Assembly: GCA_023105745.1 (NCBI GenBank) | Contig: JALGQZ010000015.1 | Span: 24,409,499 to 24,473,498, forward strand | DNA: 64,000 nt | From: Austropuccinia psidii | Taxonomy: Eukaryota; Basidiomycota; Pucciniomycetes; Pucciniales; Sphaerophragmiaceae | Direction: 5' to 3' | Part shown: positions 24,233 through 37,149 of the stretch, piece by piece | How positions within the stretch are numbered: position 1 is the stretch's first letter | Layout: the number at the start of each line of letters is the position of its first letter | Translations under genes and position numbers: made by a program | The notes under the pieces: generated by a model | What the model saw: the letters and a program-made list of their open reading frames with translations, nothing else | Database searches by the model: none | What the model was told of the DNA's origin: nothing

Positions 24233-25020
24233 TGTCACAGGGGCTCTTTGAAATGAAGAGGGCCTGGCACTCAGTAAGCTGGAATCACTTATGGAGGGCT
24301 CAAGGATGGAATAAGATTGAATACAATTAGTAGTGTAATAAAGATAGAATTTCTAATAAGTTAATAATAAGAAATCAGGAAAAATAAGAGTAAGAGTGAA
24401 GAATAAAAGATCCAACTGCAGAAAAGTCCAAGTCCACTGTTTCAACCTGTCAGAAAGAAAGAGAGGGCTTAATAAGGATATGCCTCCCACAAATATACTG
24501 AATAGGTGAGGAAAAGGCAAAGATCAACTTAAAACCAATTAATATAATACCCAAAATTGACAGGACGAATATTTCTTCAATAATAAATAAAATATCTTAG
24601 CTAACTGAGGAAACATCCCCAGAGGCAGGAAGGGGGCTAGAATGTGTGAGAATCCACCAGCCCTTATCAAAAGAGTGAATTTTCCTCCAGAGGAATATTA
24701 ATTTGAGTTGAGTTGAATGATACAGCCCCTGTATGGATGTACAGGGTCTGTACAAGAGGTTTGGTGGAGTTGAGGCATCATACAGTTTAGTCTTGTGAAT
24801 CCAAATCTGTATTTGGAATATCCAGCCTGTACAAGAAGTGACAGGATGTATTGATGAACCAAGTTGTATGCATGTTTCAGCAAGAGAACTTTCTGAAACT
24901 GATTCCTGATACACATACTGGATTATCTGGTTTCATGAGTTTGAGTGGGTTTAAGGTTGAATACCCTTCAATGCATATCTTTTTGAACATTTGTCAAATT
25001 TTAAGGGTCATTGAATGTTC
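24233..25020 (-). repeat. 5' LTR of element A, inner part
   Basis: From tgtcacaggggctctttg, matching the reverse complement of the element B LTR end, through diverged but collinear blocks (cctggcactcag; cactgtttcaacctg; aactgaggaaacatcccc) to about 25020. The outer end, TGTCACAACCATGG in element B, is not found, so the boundary is uncertain. A gene is not present. Confidence 0.6.
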
Positions 25021-25299
25021 AATATTAAATTTTCAGCCTGACTAAATATTCAGAATCAAATTTGAGCTACCTTGAAATATTTGAAATCAAATGTTTGAAT
25101 TTTTGAATATTCAAAAACAAATTTTGAAGTCAGTTTTTCGGAATTATGAAAGAAGTAGCTACATGAAGACTTTTATTTATATATAATTTAAGTAAATTGT
25201 TACTCATAAATTGATTCTAAATCATTTTGGGCCTTTGGTAAAAACACATCAGCCCTTGAGTATTTTTGCCACAAATTCTTAAATATAAATAAGAAATGC

Positions 25300-25539
25300 T
25301 ATGGGTCCCTTTTTGATGAAATAAATGGAATTCTTATTCCATAAATGACACTGTGAATGCAATTTATGGTATTGTTAATTCCATCCATTCCATAAATTAG
25401 CTTTCCAATTACATTAATTTTCTTTATTCATTTTTGACTTCATTAATGTTTTTTATGTCATTGTTGATGCCATTAATGTCATCTATGGCATTGTTGATGT
25501 TATTAATGTCATTTATGGCATTTTTAATGAAATTAATTT
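25300..25539 (+). repeat. 30-bp degenerate minisatellite (ATTTATGGCATTG family), locus 1
   Basis: Units such as ccattaatgtcatctatggc followed by attgttgatg recur with a 30-bp period and decay towards 25300. The array is cut by the solo LTR at 25540; the matching tatttcatttatggcattg is at 27347-27365. A related array with the same period is at 63335-63600. Confidence 0.65.
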
Positions 25540-27346
25540 TGTAAGGTGTGGATATGAAACTTTGATTAAAAATCAAGTACTTTTCCTGTCCTCAAAATTT
25601 GCATAAGGTAAAAATCAATTAAAAATAGTAAAGAATATTATTTTTAAGAGAAAACACGCCAAATTTATTGTTCATAGCTTTATTAGTATAAAAAAATAAT
25701 ATTATAAAGATTTATTGTTTTACCAACAATAAAAATTTATCCAAAAATACTCTACAAGAGATATTTAAGGCTACAAAAGAAATTTCTTCAAGAGCAATTT
25801 CAATTGCAATTAATTGAGCAAAAAACTGCAAGCAATTAATTAAAGAACAAAGTCTTTAAAAAGAATATTAAAGAGAAAACATGCCCAAAAGTGACCACAG
25901 TGACTTTGGAAACAAAGGGATAAAGTTTACAGTGATGAAAGATGCTTTAATTCACTTTTGGGGGTGGTTCAGGGGTAAAAATGATTATAAGAGTTACAAA
26001 AAATGATTATAATGATTTTTTAATGTGGTTAAAAGGTTTAAAATAATTTAAAAAAGGTGGTTGGAATCTTTTATTGATTGGTTTAACAATGTTTAAACTA
26101 ATTATAAAAGGAAAACATTCTAACATGAAGAGAAAAGTGGGGCAAAGAAGACATTCTTTTATAGTCATCAATTTTCTTACTCCAAAAGTAGAATTTACTC
26201 TTGTCAGTCGTGAAAAACAGTCTTCCAACAGAAAAGCCAATTATGGCATCATTGAACCCTGATTTAGACCAAAAAGGGCTGGTTTAAGCCATTTTTAGCC
26301 ATTTTAGACCCTTAAATCAGCCAATACTATGGCAATACCTGTTCTAGAGCCTTCAAGACACGTCAGAATGTGTGTAAGAGATGTAGAAACCAGTTAAAAC
26401 TGTTTTTACTATGATGGCTTTATCTTAAGGGTAGTTTTACCCTCTTGGCAACAGCTAAAACTACCCCAGTTGGTATCAAAACCTCATCATCAATTGAGTC
26501 CACAGACCCTGTAACTCAATTCCAGGCCAAAAGTGATGAACTTTTGCGTGAACTTTGACACCACACGCCTGTCAGCAAGGATTTTGGGGGCCTAGCTCCC
26601 CCTGAGAGCTGGAGTTCCTTTCCCCCCCCAAATTTAATCTTTCCAATTTATTTTTTCCTTTGATTCCTCATCATGTATTATACTTATAATTTACATATGT
26701 AATTCGATTGAATTGTATAGTACAATACAGTAATAATTGATACCTCATATGTAAATCAAATTTCACTTATGTAATACACGCGCACATTTTGACATTTCAA
26801 TTGAATTCAATTGAAAATACTTCAATTCCTCATAACTTCTAAACTAAACACAACACCTCAATGTTAACACAAAAATTGATGGTTAACACCACATGTGGTG
26901 TGAATTAAATTAAAGTTTTGAGGATTTTTAACTTCTGTATTGAAAATACTAAAAACTTAATTTAAGCTTATTTAGAGTCGAGTTACAAGAATTTCACTCA
27001 GAGGTGACCCCACCTGATTTTTTATGAGGAATCCAATGGTGAAGTAATTTTTATATGTTTATTTATTGGATAAAAAGTTATAATAATTTCTATTTAACTT
27101 TTTTGCAATTTTGTTAAAATTTCATTTTTACTTAATTTTTTCAAGTATAAATGTAATTTTATAATTCCAAAATTTAATGTAATTTTATTTTTAAATTGTA
27201 ATTAAATTTTTTATTTTGAATATAATCTTATATTTATATTTTGATTTTTATTTTAATAATATAAATAAATTTATTTTATTTATATTCATATGTTAATTTT
27301 GTATTTGTGGTCTTTTGGGTATATGAAATTACCTCTAAGGCTCACA
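25540..27346 (-). mobile_element. Solo LTR of the element C family
   Basis: 1807 bp; the reverse complement matches the element C LTRs (37958-39783, 57798-59624) end to end, TGTGAGCC...CCTTACA. The flanking bases are AATTT and TATTT, an imperfect 5-bp target duplication. The promoter-like TATAAAAG is kept at 26156-26163 on the minus strand. No internal region follows. Confidence 0.87.
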
Positions 27347-29440
27347 TATTTCATTTATGGCATTGTTACAATCATTCCATTCAAGAAATTTCCCAAGAAT
27401 ATGGGCTTCTTGTTTTTTATTCTCAAGATTGAATCCTTCATTTTTTTAAAAACAATGAGGAAATCCATAAATGGGAAGTTATTTTAAAGAAATTGACTAA
27501 TTATGGGAGATTTGCCAGAATAAATTATAAAAAAACACAATGGAATAAATATGGCTAAGAAATTGAAAAATTCCTCAAAACATTTCCTGAGGATTTTTTT
27601 GAAAAAAGATTTCACTTGGATGTTTTTACCAATAAATTATGTGTTTTCTTATATTCTCATTTGAAAGCATAAATATTCTATGTGAATATTTAGATAATCA
27701 TTTCATATGTATTTCATATAATAGAAAATGGTTAATATTATCATTCACTTATATTAAATTAGACTAAATTAGGGTATGGTCATTGTAATGAAAAATTAAA
27801 AATGAAAACTTTGGCTATAAAAAATTGCAAAGAAATACACTTAACAAAAAGTTAGGTTGCTACCATGCAAACCAAATTACATAAAAATAAATATTCCTCA
27901 CCATCATAAATTCATTCATTTTTTATTATTTATATTTCATTCATTTATTGTTAACTTACTTATTATTTACTTATTCATTTATATAAATAAAAAAATACAA
28001 GAAATACAGAATAAAAACGAAACAAAAGATAATAAATGTACAAGGGTAATATGTTTAAGGACAAAATAAACATGATAGTAATAATTAATTTTATCATGTC
28101 ATTTTGACATATATAAAGTTAAATATTCAAATGAAAAGAAATATAATATAATAAGAATAAAAATAAGAATATAGAAAAAAGTCATTAAGAATGAAACACA
28201 AATAAAATAACTATAGAATGGAATTAAATTCAAAATCCAATTACAGGCAGAATTAAATCCAAAATAGAAATAAAATCAAATATATAATGAAAATTAAATA
28301 AAATAAAATAGAATATTAGAATATAATTAAATTTATTTAAAACAAAAATAGAAGGAAAAGAAAAATAAATTAATCCAAGGTATACTCAAAGCAACTTATG
28401 ATTCAAACAACATAAATTCAATGAATACTCAATTATAAGAAGAAATGGTAACAAGATGACATACAACAAATCAAATTAAAGTAAATTAAAATAAAACAGG
28501 AATAAAGATGAACATGAAATAAAATAAAATAATAAAATATAACTATTACGATTTAAAAGAAAAATGAAAATTCAAATATAAATTAAAATTAATTAAAAAT
28601 CTAATAATCATTTGTTAACAATTTTTATAATAGAAAATATATAATGTTGAATTTTATTAGAGTAAGTTGAAGGTAATTAAAACTCAGATATAGAAATTTC
28701 CGCTACAACTCCTTAGTGATTATTATTAAACAGGTTGAGTTTTTCAATGTGATTTTAGTTATAATTTGTTTTTTGTGTTTTTATTTTTTATTTTTTATGG
28801 GTTAATTGTTTGCTATCTCATTTTATTATTTATTTACATTTTTATTGGTTATTTTTGATTTTTTAATAATGCTTTACAATTCATTTTGTTATTAGCTGTG
28901 TGTTTCTTATTTGTATTTATGATATATTATTTTTTCTTATTTGTTGATTATCTGTTTTTTATTCCACTTTGTTTTTTATTAATATTTTTATAATGCCTTT
29001 TTATTTATTGAACCTATAAATTCTAAGTTAATAATTAATTTGAATATAAAAAATTTTCTTTTTCATCATTTACTTATTATTTATGCATTTATCACTTTCT
29101 TTCTTAATTTCTTACTTCTTTATTACTTATGTATTGTGGATTTTTGATTTTATTATTTTATATTATACTAAATAAATAATGTTTTTGAAACTTCTTATTA
29201 TTTAATTATTTTCATTAATTACTTTTGATTGTTTTTAATTTTTTATATCATATTGTTTTAGGAAATTTTAGCAGCAGTTCCCCAATACATAATGAATTTC
29301 AAGTAATAAAAATACTTTTCATGGTGTGGGCCCCCACCATGACAAGATAAAATTCTACTGTAATTAAATCAATAAAACCAAAAAAAGTTTATTTTTTGAA
29401 GATGATTGATTCATCTAATTTTATAGTACTATCTCACTCT
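27347..29440. other. AT-rich stretch without recognisable genes
   Basis: A very AT-rich, low-complexity sequence with only short frames made of Lys/Asn/Ile/Phe. I see no domain, LTR end or RNA gene. Confidence 0.5.
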
Positions 29441-29759
29441 TTATTGTGCAGGGAACTTTCAAAAGAGGCACTGTCCCTATTTGCCTGGACAGCTCCTCTT
29501 TTGTGGATCTGTTGAACCAAGCCCTCAATTTATCAGTTGCCACAAGGTGTTACAGCCTCAAGCCTTCTCTATGCATGTTCACCCACATAGAGAGGAAAAT
29601 CCTTAAGAAACACCCTGCTTTGACCAAGTCCACTGAGGGCTTCCAGAATTTTCAACCAGTTGACGTTTGAGGACAAAAGTGAAGGCAATCAACAAGGCTA
29701 TTAAAATACAAAGATAAAAACACAGATGAAGTGAGTTTGCTGTTATAACCTAAAGGAAA

Positions 29760-32700
29760 AAAGCTCAACAGACATTGAAAAGGTAACCATTAATAACCAG
29801 TTGGTTGGAATCTTCAGTTTCTGATTCTTTTAACTTGTCATCAAATGTCACTAAATCTTTTGGCAATGTGATTGTACCTGACACTGGTTTGAACCAATGT
29901 CATGGTATCGTATGATTCAAGACAAAACAGATGAGTAAGGTTCAAGAGTAAATTTGATTTGAGAAAAAACTGACTTTAGAAATGTAAGGCTGCATACCAG
30001 CCACGGCTGCTACAGCCTTTTTGACAAGGTATGGGATTTGTGCCAATACATTAACTTTTTCAACCAAACCTCGATTCTTTGGGCTCAATCTTTACTCCTT
30101 TGTGTTTAATAGTATTGAGATTTGTTTTTGAATTTTCTATTATGTGACCCTTTTTTGATTTGGGTTGTTCCTAAAATTAAACCAGAAAAAAGAAAGATTG
30201 GTCAGAAATACAAGATACTCAACGATTGCCAAAAAGCTCTCACATGAATCATAGTCGTATTTTCTTGCATTTCAGAACCATTCATTGAATATTTTGTACA
30301 TCGGCCCAAGTTTTGCATTGAACCTTTTTTGACTTTTCTGACTCTCCAGGAACCAATCATAGAGATTTCTATTAAGTTAGTGGCTGGTTCAACTAACTTT
30401 CTTCCATTCAATACAACCTTCCCAACTAAGCTCAATTTAGAGTCTGCCAGTCATTTAGCAGTTAATTTAATGAGGTTACTGTCATCGAGCTGAACATCAC
30501 CCAAATATTTATTCCAAGTAAATTTCAGAGTATTGTGTAGCTTTTGAGCTATTCAAACTTGTACTGCGCTTGCTGGTTTAAGACTTAAATCGATCCTATT
30601 CAGATACATTTTATTGCTCCACTGAATCAAACACAATCCCAATCAGTAGTGTCAGCTCAGTTCTCTGATATATCTTCCTGTGCCTAATAAAAAGTCATTC
30701 TTGCTTACTTGAAACCAACAGTTCATCGCAGATGTGTGTATCAACAGCTTGCATGGTGCCTAAATAAGTATTTATATCAAAACCATTTTCTGTCCTCAAT
30801 AATACTTGATTCCAATTAGTCTGACCGCTTATTTACTATAATCATGTAGTTTTGCATCCCGAATTTGTTGTGCTAAGCTACTGAAAATGGTAACCAAGAC
30901 TTGCTCTAGGGTGAAAGGAGATGATTGATATTCAATTTGAGTCACTAAGGTAGCTTGAATTTTAATCAACAGAAGGGAGAAAAGCTTTTCAGGTTGAGCT
31001 TGCTTATATTTTAACAAGTCAAAGTTGAGTAACATGTGGCTTGAATTGGTTGCATTCTGAATCTATTTCCAGTTTTTTTGATTGGCAGTAGAATCCTCTG
31101 AATATTTCAAAAATAATTCTGCCAAATCATTTGACTTATTCCAACCAAAACTTTCTTCATTTGGCATCAGGTGTTTAATCCAACCAATATGCAGAGGAAG
31201 TTTTGGAGGTTTCTCTGAGCTTGAAGCATAACCAATTGGAAGAGACCTTGGGCTTTTCTTATCAGGGTTTAATAAGGGGGAGGAGTTAGAGCTTTCCAAA
31301 TGATGTTGAAATTTATGACAAAGTAAATTCATATTTGAACGATAGGGTTTTTTGGATCGAGTGGCAGGAGTATTGTTTGTTGAAGAAGGCAAGCGGGCAT
31401 GGTTAGTTTGAGGGTAAAATTCCAATTTCTGAACTGACATGTAATTACGCTGAAGACCATTACGAGTACCACCTTGAGCAGGTTGAGACTCAGCCTGATT
31501 GAGGCCATCAATTTGTATTGGGGAAACATGCTTTTGAATGTAATAGTCAATCTTTGTGATACATAATGGTCTTCTAGCCAAAAAGCATTGACTTATTGCT
31601 TTGGCCACAAAGGTCTTGATATCAACTGGAAGATGATAGGTTACCTTGGTACTGGCCGATTTTGAGTTGGGAGGTAGAGATGAGTTAGATAGAAAGATTG
31701 GTTCCAGAACCCAAGCATGAAGCTTGATGTGAGCTCTAATTCTACCGGGAACAGTAAGGACCCTTGGTGTATCGATTGAAGAGGCACAAAAGTAGATTGA
31801 ACAATCTTCTGCCACCTCGACCTTTTCGACCAAAGACAAATCTTGAGTGCTAAATTTTCAAGAATACAAGTTGAATCAATAATGGTGGTGTTGCAGGCCA
31901 AGGACCTTGCATTGATTGATCCAAATTAATATGCTCAGGACTTAAAGGTTCACCTTTGGAAAATGCTGGTGAAGATGTTTCAGAGAGACCTTCATTTTCA
32001 AGGACGATATCAGGTTCTTTATTGCGATGCTTCAAGCCCTAAAAAAACCAGTATGTCAGTTAAGGAGACTTCATACTCTTGATCTCCAATGTAAATACAC
32101 CCCTTTGCTGACGTAAGAAAGGGTTTCTAGCTATTAATTGCTACTTTCTGGAATAGATGCTTGAGATGTCGAGCTTGAAATTATGTGTTCTTCATAAAAG
32201 CTGCTTCCTAAAAAAGATGTAGGTATGCTAGTTCCTGAAGCTGGAAGCATGCCACAATCAATAAAGTTGTTATGGGTAAAAGAATGCTGTGTATATGGTA
32301 AATAAGGAGAGAAAACTCTAGGAACTGGATGGGATGTTAATAGGTTAGGAGAGTGAAATGCCTCCAAAAGTGTGGGGGCCATGACAGAAATAGGAATTTT
32401 CAAAAAGTGGTTTTTTGATACCTTCTGGAATATTTCCCAAATGATTATCCTTATCAGGATAAGGTAGGTTGGCCTCAGGTAAAGAAAGGTGTAATGGGAA
32501 TGGAATATGCTTGTATCGATAACTATTTGTTTTCTGAAAGTAAAAAAAAAACAGTGACGGACAAGATGTAAGCTAAACTAATAGATGCAACACTTCAAAG
32601 CACATCTAAGAGTAACAACTTTCCTTGGTTACTCCATAAGAAAACTCTGTTAAACCAATATCATTTTTGATGAAAAATGTATATAAAAAAAAGGGAAAGT

Positions 32701-33261
32701 TCATTTCTCTTGGTATTCAGCACATAAATTAATTTAAAATGCACAAACCTGATTCCTGCAAATCGGGATAGAGTTAAAAAAGCCGATTTGGGTATCCAAG
32801 ACCTAAATTGTATGAAAAGACCATTAAGATCAAATATCTTAACGGACCAAATAAAATTTCCAAATGAACTTGAGCTCTTGTCATGGAATCTCTACTAACT
32901 TCATAAAGTTTCATTCAACCTCATTGGCCAAATCCCAAAAAGGTTTGTTTGATTGGATTAGCAAACAATCAGGTGTCACAAGCTGATTAACCTTTATTAG
33001 TAATTTCTCTAGATGGAAAGGACGGCTAGAAGAAAGACTGTTCAAGTTTGGATAAATCGGATCATTTAGGACCGGGGCAGAATATAACATCTTGTCCAAA
33101 TATGAATAAAGTGTTGGATAAATCATTAAATTGAAAGGATAACCAAAAAAATTGTATAATCTGAATCCAATCAACTGGCGGCTTGAATAGAATGTATTAT
33201 TGGTTGAATAAAGAAGTTGATTGGTTGGATGAGTTGAGTGTGAACATGTGACAATGGCCAA
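29760..33261 (-). pseudogene. Large decayed reading frame of unknown function
   Basis: Minus-strand coding-like pieces run through the region: 33261-32911, about 32470-32134, 32035-31850, 31839-31063 (258 codons), 31035-30829, about 30800-30690, 30600-30202 and about 30090-29765. The 258-codon and 68-codon pieces are in the same frame, separated by one TAG (31063-31065). Around 30560 and 30455 single TGA codons interrupt an otherwise continuous frame. An acceptor-like TTTTTTTAG lies near 32040 and a possible short intron near 31860-31910. Recognisable strings include SLVGKVVLNGRKLVEP, ENTTMIHVRAFWQSL and VNVLAQIPYLVKKAVAAVAG. No known domain is recognised. It looks like one large protein (probably over 900 residues) of a lineage-specific, probably repeated, family. 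Confidence 0.5.
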
Positions 33262-33878
33262 ATGAGGGTGAATGTGTGATGAGAAATAGGAAAACAGCCC
33301 TAAAACTGTAAAAAAAATTACAGCCCTAAAAAATAAACTTATTAGAAAAAATTAAATATTAATTTTTTTTTAAAATAGATAATTGATAAGGATTAGTGCA
33401 TAGCTAAAGGTTATAAACAGATACATACCCTAATTTAGTGATAAATAATAAGCCATATGCATAAAAAAGGTACACAATAGCGCATAATAAAAAAATATGA
33501 AGAATAAAGAAAAAAATGAGGAATTAAATATTAAGTATTAAACAAATGATAAATTTATCATTAAATAAAGGTAAATATGAATAACGAAAAATTAGGGGGT
33601 GTCAAATTTACCAAATCCCACACCTCAACAGGTGAGGTATTTTGAGGTAGAAAAACGCAAGTTTTTTGGTACCAAATCCCATGTTTAGATACTAAGATCC
33701 CACCTTTAGCTTCACATAAAGGGACATTTTTACAACATACAGCTCAGTAAGGGCATGTTAAATTGCATAAAACTCCCCTTATCTTGCATAAAATCTGAAT
33801 ATACTGGTCATATAATAAGTTATTTGATTTAAAATTGCATTTTATATACAATTTTCTTCATTTACCATTCAAAAGACA
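33262..33878. other. Intergenic stretch
   Basis: There is no coding signal. The part 33594-33745 has repeated aaatccca / cacctcaacaggtgaggt words and could contain an end of the DNA transposon, but I could not find the matching inverted end. Confidence 0.35.
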
Positions 33879-35114
33879 TTGCAAAGGCTACCTTTACTTC
33901 AGACCTTAAACTCACTGCAGTTCATCAATGCTCTCACCTCTGATAGTTATTCTGATATCCAGGAAGATATGATCTTATTAGATATGATAAAATCACAAAG
34001 ATACATAAATAATTGTAGAAGATATCCATCACGTAACATGTATACAATGAATGATTTACAAACATTATCATCTGAAACATTTCAACAGATATGTAGGACA
34101 ACACATGAATCATTTGAAGAATTGGGTGCAAAAATTAAAGATGATGAAACCTTTCAAAAATCACCACAAAACAAACAATGCAATACTGCCATCCAATTGG
34201 TTGTTGCACCCTCAAAGATAGGATAAAATGGCAATGGGGCCACTTTGGGAAAGATTGAAATGTTATTTGTAATTAGCCATGGGGCGATTGTGTTGTACAC
34301 TCAAAGAGTGAGCCAGATATTAATGAAGTTGAAGCACAAAGTGATTGTGTGGCCAACAATAGAACAAAACAGAGATATGTCTCAAGTAATGCAAGCAAAA
34401 GGCTTCCCTGGGTGCATTGGATTTATTGATGGGAGTCTCATACTATTATCACAACATCCCCCCAATGATGGTGAAGCTTATTTTGATTTCAAAAAGAGGT
34501 AAGCTGTTGAATTTTTTATTCTTTATTTCATTTTTACTGATTGTTTACAATCAAGGTATTCTATGTCAATACAACTGGTTTTCAATATAAACAAACAGTT
34601 GACTGCTTTACATGTTGGTTGTACTGGGTCACTTCATGATTAAAATTTCTATCAACATATGAAAATAGGACAAACACCTCAAAAGATTTATGAAAAGGAT
34701 CAGTACTTACTTGCTGATTCAGAATATGCAAGCTCTCCTTGGAGTTTTCCAGAATATAAGGGAGTTGTAGCACAGAATGAAGACAACTGTTCTTTCAATC
34801 ACTGTCTAGCAAAATTAAGGGTCAGAATAAAGCATGCAATTGGAATTCTGAGGGAAAAGTGGTTTTCTCTAACAGAAATGCAAAATGAAATTAGGGATAA
34901 TAATCAAATTGAATATTTTGTTAGTTGGGTTGTTTCTTGCACAATTTTACATTATATGTTAGCACAAATTGGTAATGAATGGTTTGATTTATATGAAGAG
35001 GATGATACACCACATTCAGGAAATCTGTCCAATAACAGAATTGAGAAAGATGTGGTAAATATGTGTCAAAAAATTAAACCAATCACTTTGGAATGGAAAA
35101 ATATTCAATTTTGA
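33879..35114 (+). pseudogene. PIF/Harbinger-type DDE transposase, inactivated
   Basis: Apart from two nonsense codons the frame is continuous over two exons: 33879-34498 and 34556-35114. Stops are a TAA at 34224-34226 and a TAA at 34641-34643. The N-terminal helical region (TFQQICRTTHESFEELGAK) precedes the DDE nuclease: first Asp in GFPGCIGFIDGSL, second Asp in TGSLHD directly before the second stop, and the third region in YLLADSEYASSPW. The C-terminal NHCLAKLRVRIKHAIGILREKW is the typical Harbinger RVRxExxxGxLK region, here with His for the usual acidic residue. The true start may be upstream of 33879. These enzymes usually need a Myb/SANT-like partner; a relic of such a gene lies at 59625-61150. 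Confidence 0.85.
34499..34555 (+). other. 57-bp intron in the Harbinger transposase
   Basis: GTAAGC at the donor, ATCAAG at the acceptor. Removing it joins AG|G (Arg) in phase and continues KKR into YSMSIQLV, the conserved family sequence, so the intron is well supported. Confidence 0.8.
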
Positions 35115-35201
35115 ATTTCATCAGGACCATTGATTTGTGTACTTAATTTAATGGCATAAAACGGAGTCGAGATGTTATTGGTAAAATAAAACTATTTACA
35201 A

Positions 35202-36400
35202 TTAATATTTTTTAGTTCTTTTTTGGTCCTGCATATTTCTTTTAAAGTACCCATTAGCTTTTGAATTAACTTTGGTGGTTGTCATTTTCAAGAATTTGTC
35301 ACCTACATTAAATAACTTATGGTTGATTTGAAAGAAACATCCAAAATGAGTTATTTTGTCATGATTGGTAATATCTGGAGGAGGTTTTTTGTATGATGAA
35401 CTATTGTTGATGTCTTCCACAGAGTTTTCATGATGCCAGGTTTTTTTGAAAAATTGATCTCCATTTTCAATTTGGGGAAGTGCAAGCCAAATCCAGAGAG
35501 GGTGAAGACAGTTGGAAGGGGATGGAAATCTTTTTTGGATACAAAATAAAATATACCATAAGTCCAAGCATTGAGATCAGTTAAATCTTGGTGTGGCTTA
35601 TTGAAAAATCCATCTTGAGTGACAATGACATTGGAAAATGATTTGAATCATTGCTTTGGATTCGCAGAAGTCCATTCAAGCTGGCTGCTTCCATTGATGA
35701 CTGATTTTAATTTGCAGCTAATTTTGACAAATGGGAGATTGTTGAGTTAACAAATTCTTCATATTCATGAAGCTTGGTCCATTGATTATTATATGTTTCA
35801 ATTTGATGAGGAGTAAAACCTGGTTTTCTGGAGTAAACACCTAAAGATTTTGTAATTAATTAGTAGTTATTAAAATACTAAGAAAAAAAGATCACACACC
35901 TACAGATTTTCCATAATCTGAACCAGGAGAAAACCCAATACCTTTCATAATGCCACCTAGGACTTGCTTATTGGTTTTACTTTATTTTCAATTTTGAGAC
36001 AAGGACATCAATGTCATAATGAGGTTTTGGAGAATTTGAGAGTGGCCAGAAGAATTGTCAAAATTCATTATTTAATAAATGATGACAGGTAAAGAGGGCT
36101 TTTTGTTTTCATCAATGAGTATATAAGGATGGGGTAGAGAGTTAAGTGATGGAAGTTTCAACAATGAGGGATTGGCTTAATTGTTGTCAATTGAAATGGT
36201 TGAAAATCCTTATATTCTGTGTTTGAATGGCTAAGGTGAGACATGATTTGTTTTGAATCATGGATGTGTTGGCGTTGGCTTTGGGTGAGTTTTCTTTTAT
36301 GATTTGATTTAGTATTACTCTCCCCATGATGTTATATATTTGGTTTAGTCCTGAACATGACATCAAGAGGAGGAATAATAGCTTCATCATCTTTCAAATC
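35202..36400 (-). pseudogene. TET/JBP-like 2-oxoglutarate/Fe(II) dioxygenase, degenerate
   Basis: Minus-strand pieces give GGIMKGIGFSPGSDYGKSVG, then (after an intron) VYSRKPGFTPHQIETYNNQW. Next comes the iron-binding HxD in GFFNKPHQDLTDLNAWTYGI (HQD codons at 35585-35593), then a distal His candidate in TSTIVHHTK and KITHFGCFFQINHKL near the C terminus. This order matches the Tet-like dioxygenases that are expanded in basidiomycetes. A TAA lies at 35707-35709 and at least two frameshifts are needed, so the gene is probably dead. The open 121-codon frame 35567-35202 covers only the C-terminal part. Assignment rests on motif order read by eye. Confidence 0.6.
35841..35899 (-). other. 59-bp intron in the dioxygenase-like gene
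   Basis: Minus-strand donor GTGTGTGATC and acceptor AAATCTTTAG. Removal joins KSV-G-VYSRKPG in one frame. Confidence 0.6.
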
Positions 36401-36609
36401 ATTCTTAAGATGTTCTGAGTCTGGTTTAGTTCTAACCATGACATCATCAGAATGATTTGAAGAGTGAGAGAAAGAAGGGGGTGTTTCTGTTGAATCTTAA
36501 TGATTATGGAAGGGGAGTTAAATCAAATAAAATTGCAAAAGAAAACCTTATAAATTATCCACCCCTATATGAACAAATAAATAAAAGGATTAAACAAAAA
36601 TTAAAAAAT

Positions 36610-36930
36610 TAAAAAATACTCATAAATGATTTATGATGATGAATAAAAAATAAGGGGTCAGTAATCATAATGATCAAAAAAAAATATTCATAAATTAAAT
36701 ATGATTATGATTGAAAACTAAATCACCAATGATTTATGATGATGATTAAAAAAAATAAGGGGTCAGTAATCATAATGATCAAAAAAGAGAAAACCAATTG
36801 TCATAAATTAAAGATCATTATGATTAAAAAAATAAAAAATAAAAAATCATCACTGATTTATGATGATGATATAAAAAGAATCATCATCAATTATTTATGA
36901 TGATGAATAATAAAAAAAAATAGAGTCAGT
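36610..36930. repeat. Imperfect ~110-bp tandem repeat, about three units
   Basis: Each unit contains atttatgatgatga, then ataaggggtcagtaatcataatgatc, separated by A-rich spacers. No coding potential. Confidence 0.65.
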
Positions 36931-37149
36931 AAATGATTCATCAAATCATAATCATTTGCAAGAAAAAAATAACAATAATTGTTAATTGCCTCCAAAGGCC
37001 ATTAACAGAAAAAATTAAAAAAAGGTGCCAAATAAATTTGAAAATGATTTGGGAGGCCTTCCAAATCTATTCCAAATCAATTTGGAGCAAATTAAAGGGA
37101 CTAAAGCCTGAAGCCTCCCAGGAGTCTTTTTGGGAGGTTTCAGGGTGAC

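Larger units (their letters stand above)
4790..25020 (-). mobile_element. Element A: old degenerate Ty3/gypsy element with chromodomain, minus strand
   Basis: Read on the minus strand, the order is 5' LTR (24233 to about 25020), leader, gag, protease, reverse transcriptase, RNase H, integrase, chromodomain and 3' untranslated region. It is collinear with intact-looking element B (44492-56081) but strongly diverged. Two later insertions interrupt it: a solo LTR in gag (10138-12326) and an inverted LTR plus element D in the leader (13050-24142). Without these it would be about 7 kb. The 3' LTR beyond 4790 is not recognisable, so that end is either deleted or too diverged to see. Every coding domain has stops or frameshifts. 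Confidence 0.75.

Noticed and set aside
29446..29670. 74-codon plus-strand frame
   Set aside because: Neither strand shows a convincing protein; it may be the end of the decayed minus-strand frame at 29760-33261. Left unassigned.
36610..36930. CRISPR-like alternation of repeat and spacer
   Set aside because: Spacers are A-rich and repeat-like, units are imperfect and the DNA is eukaryotic; an ordinary tandem repeat.
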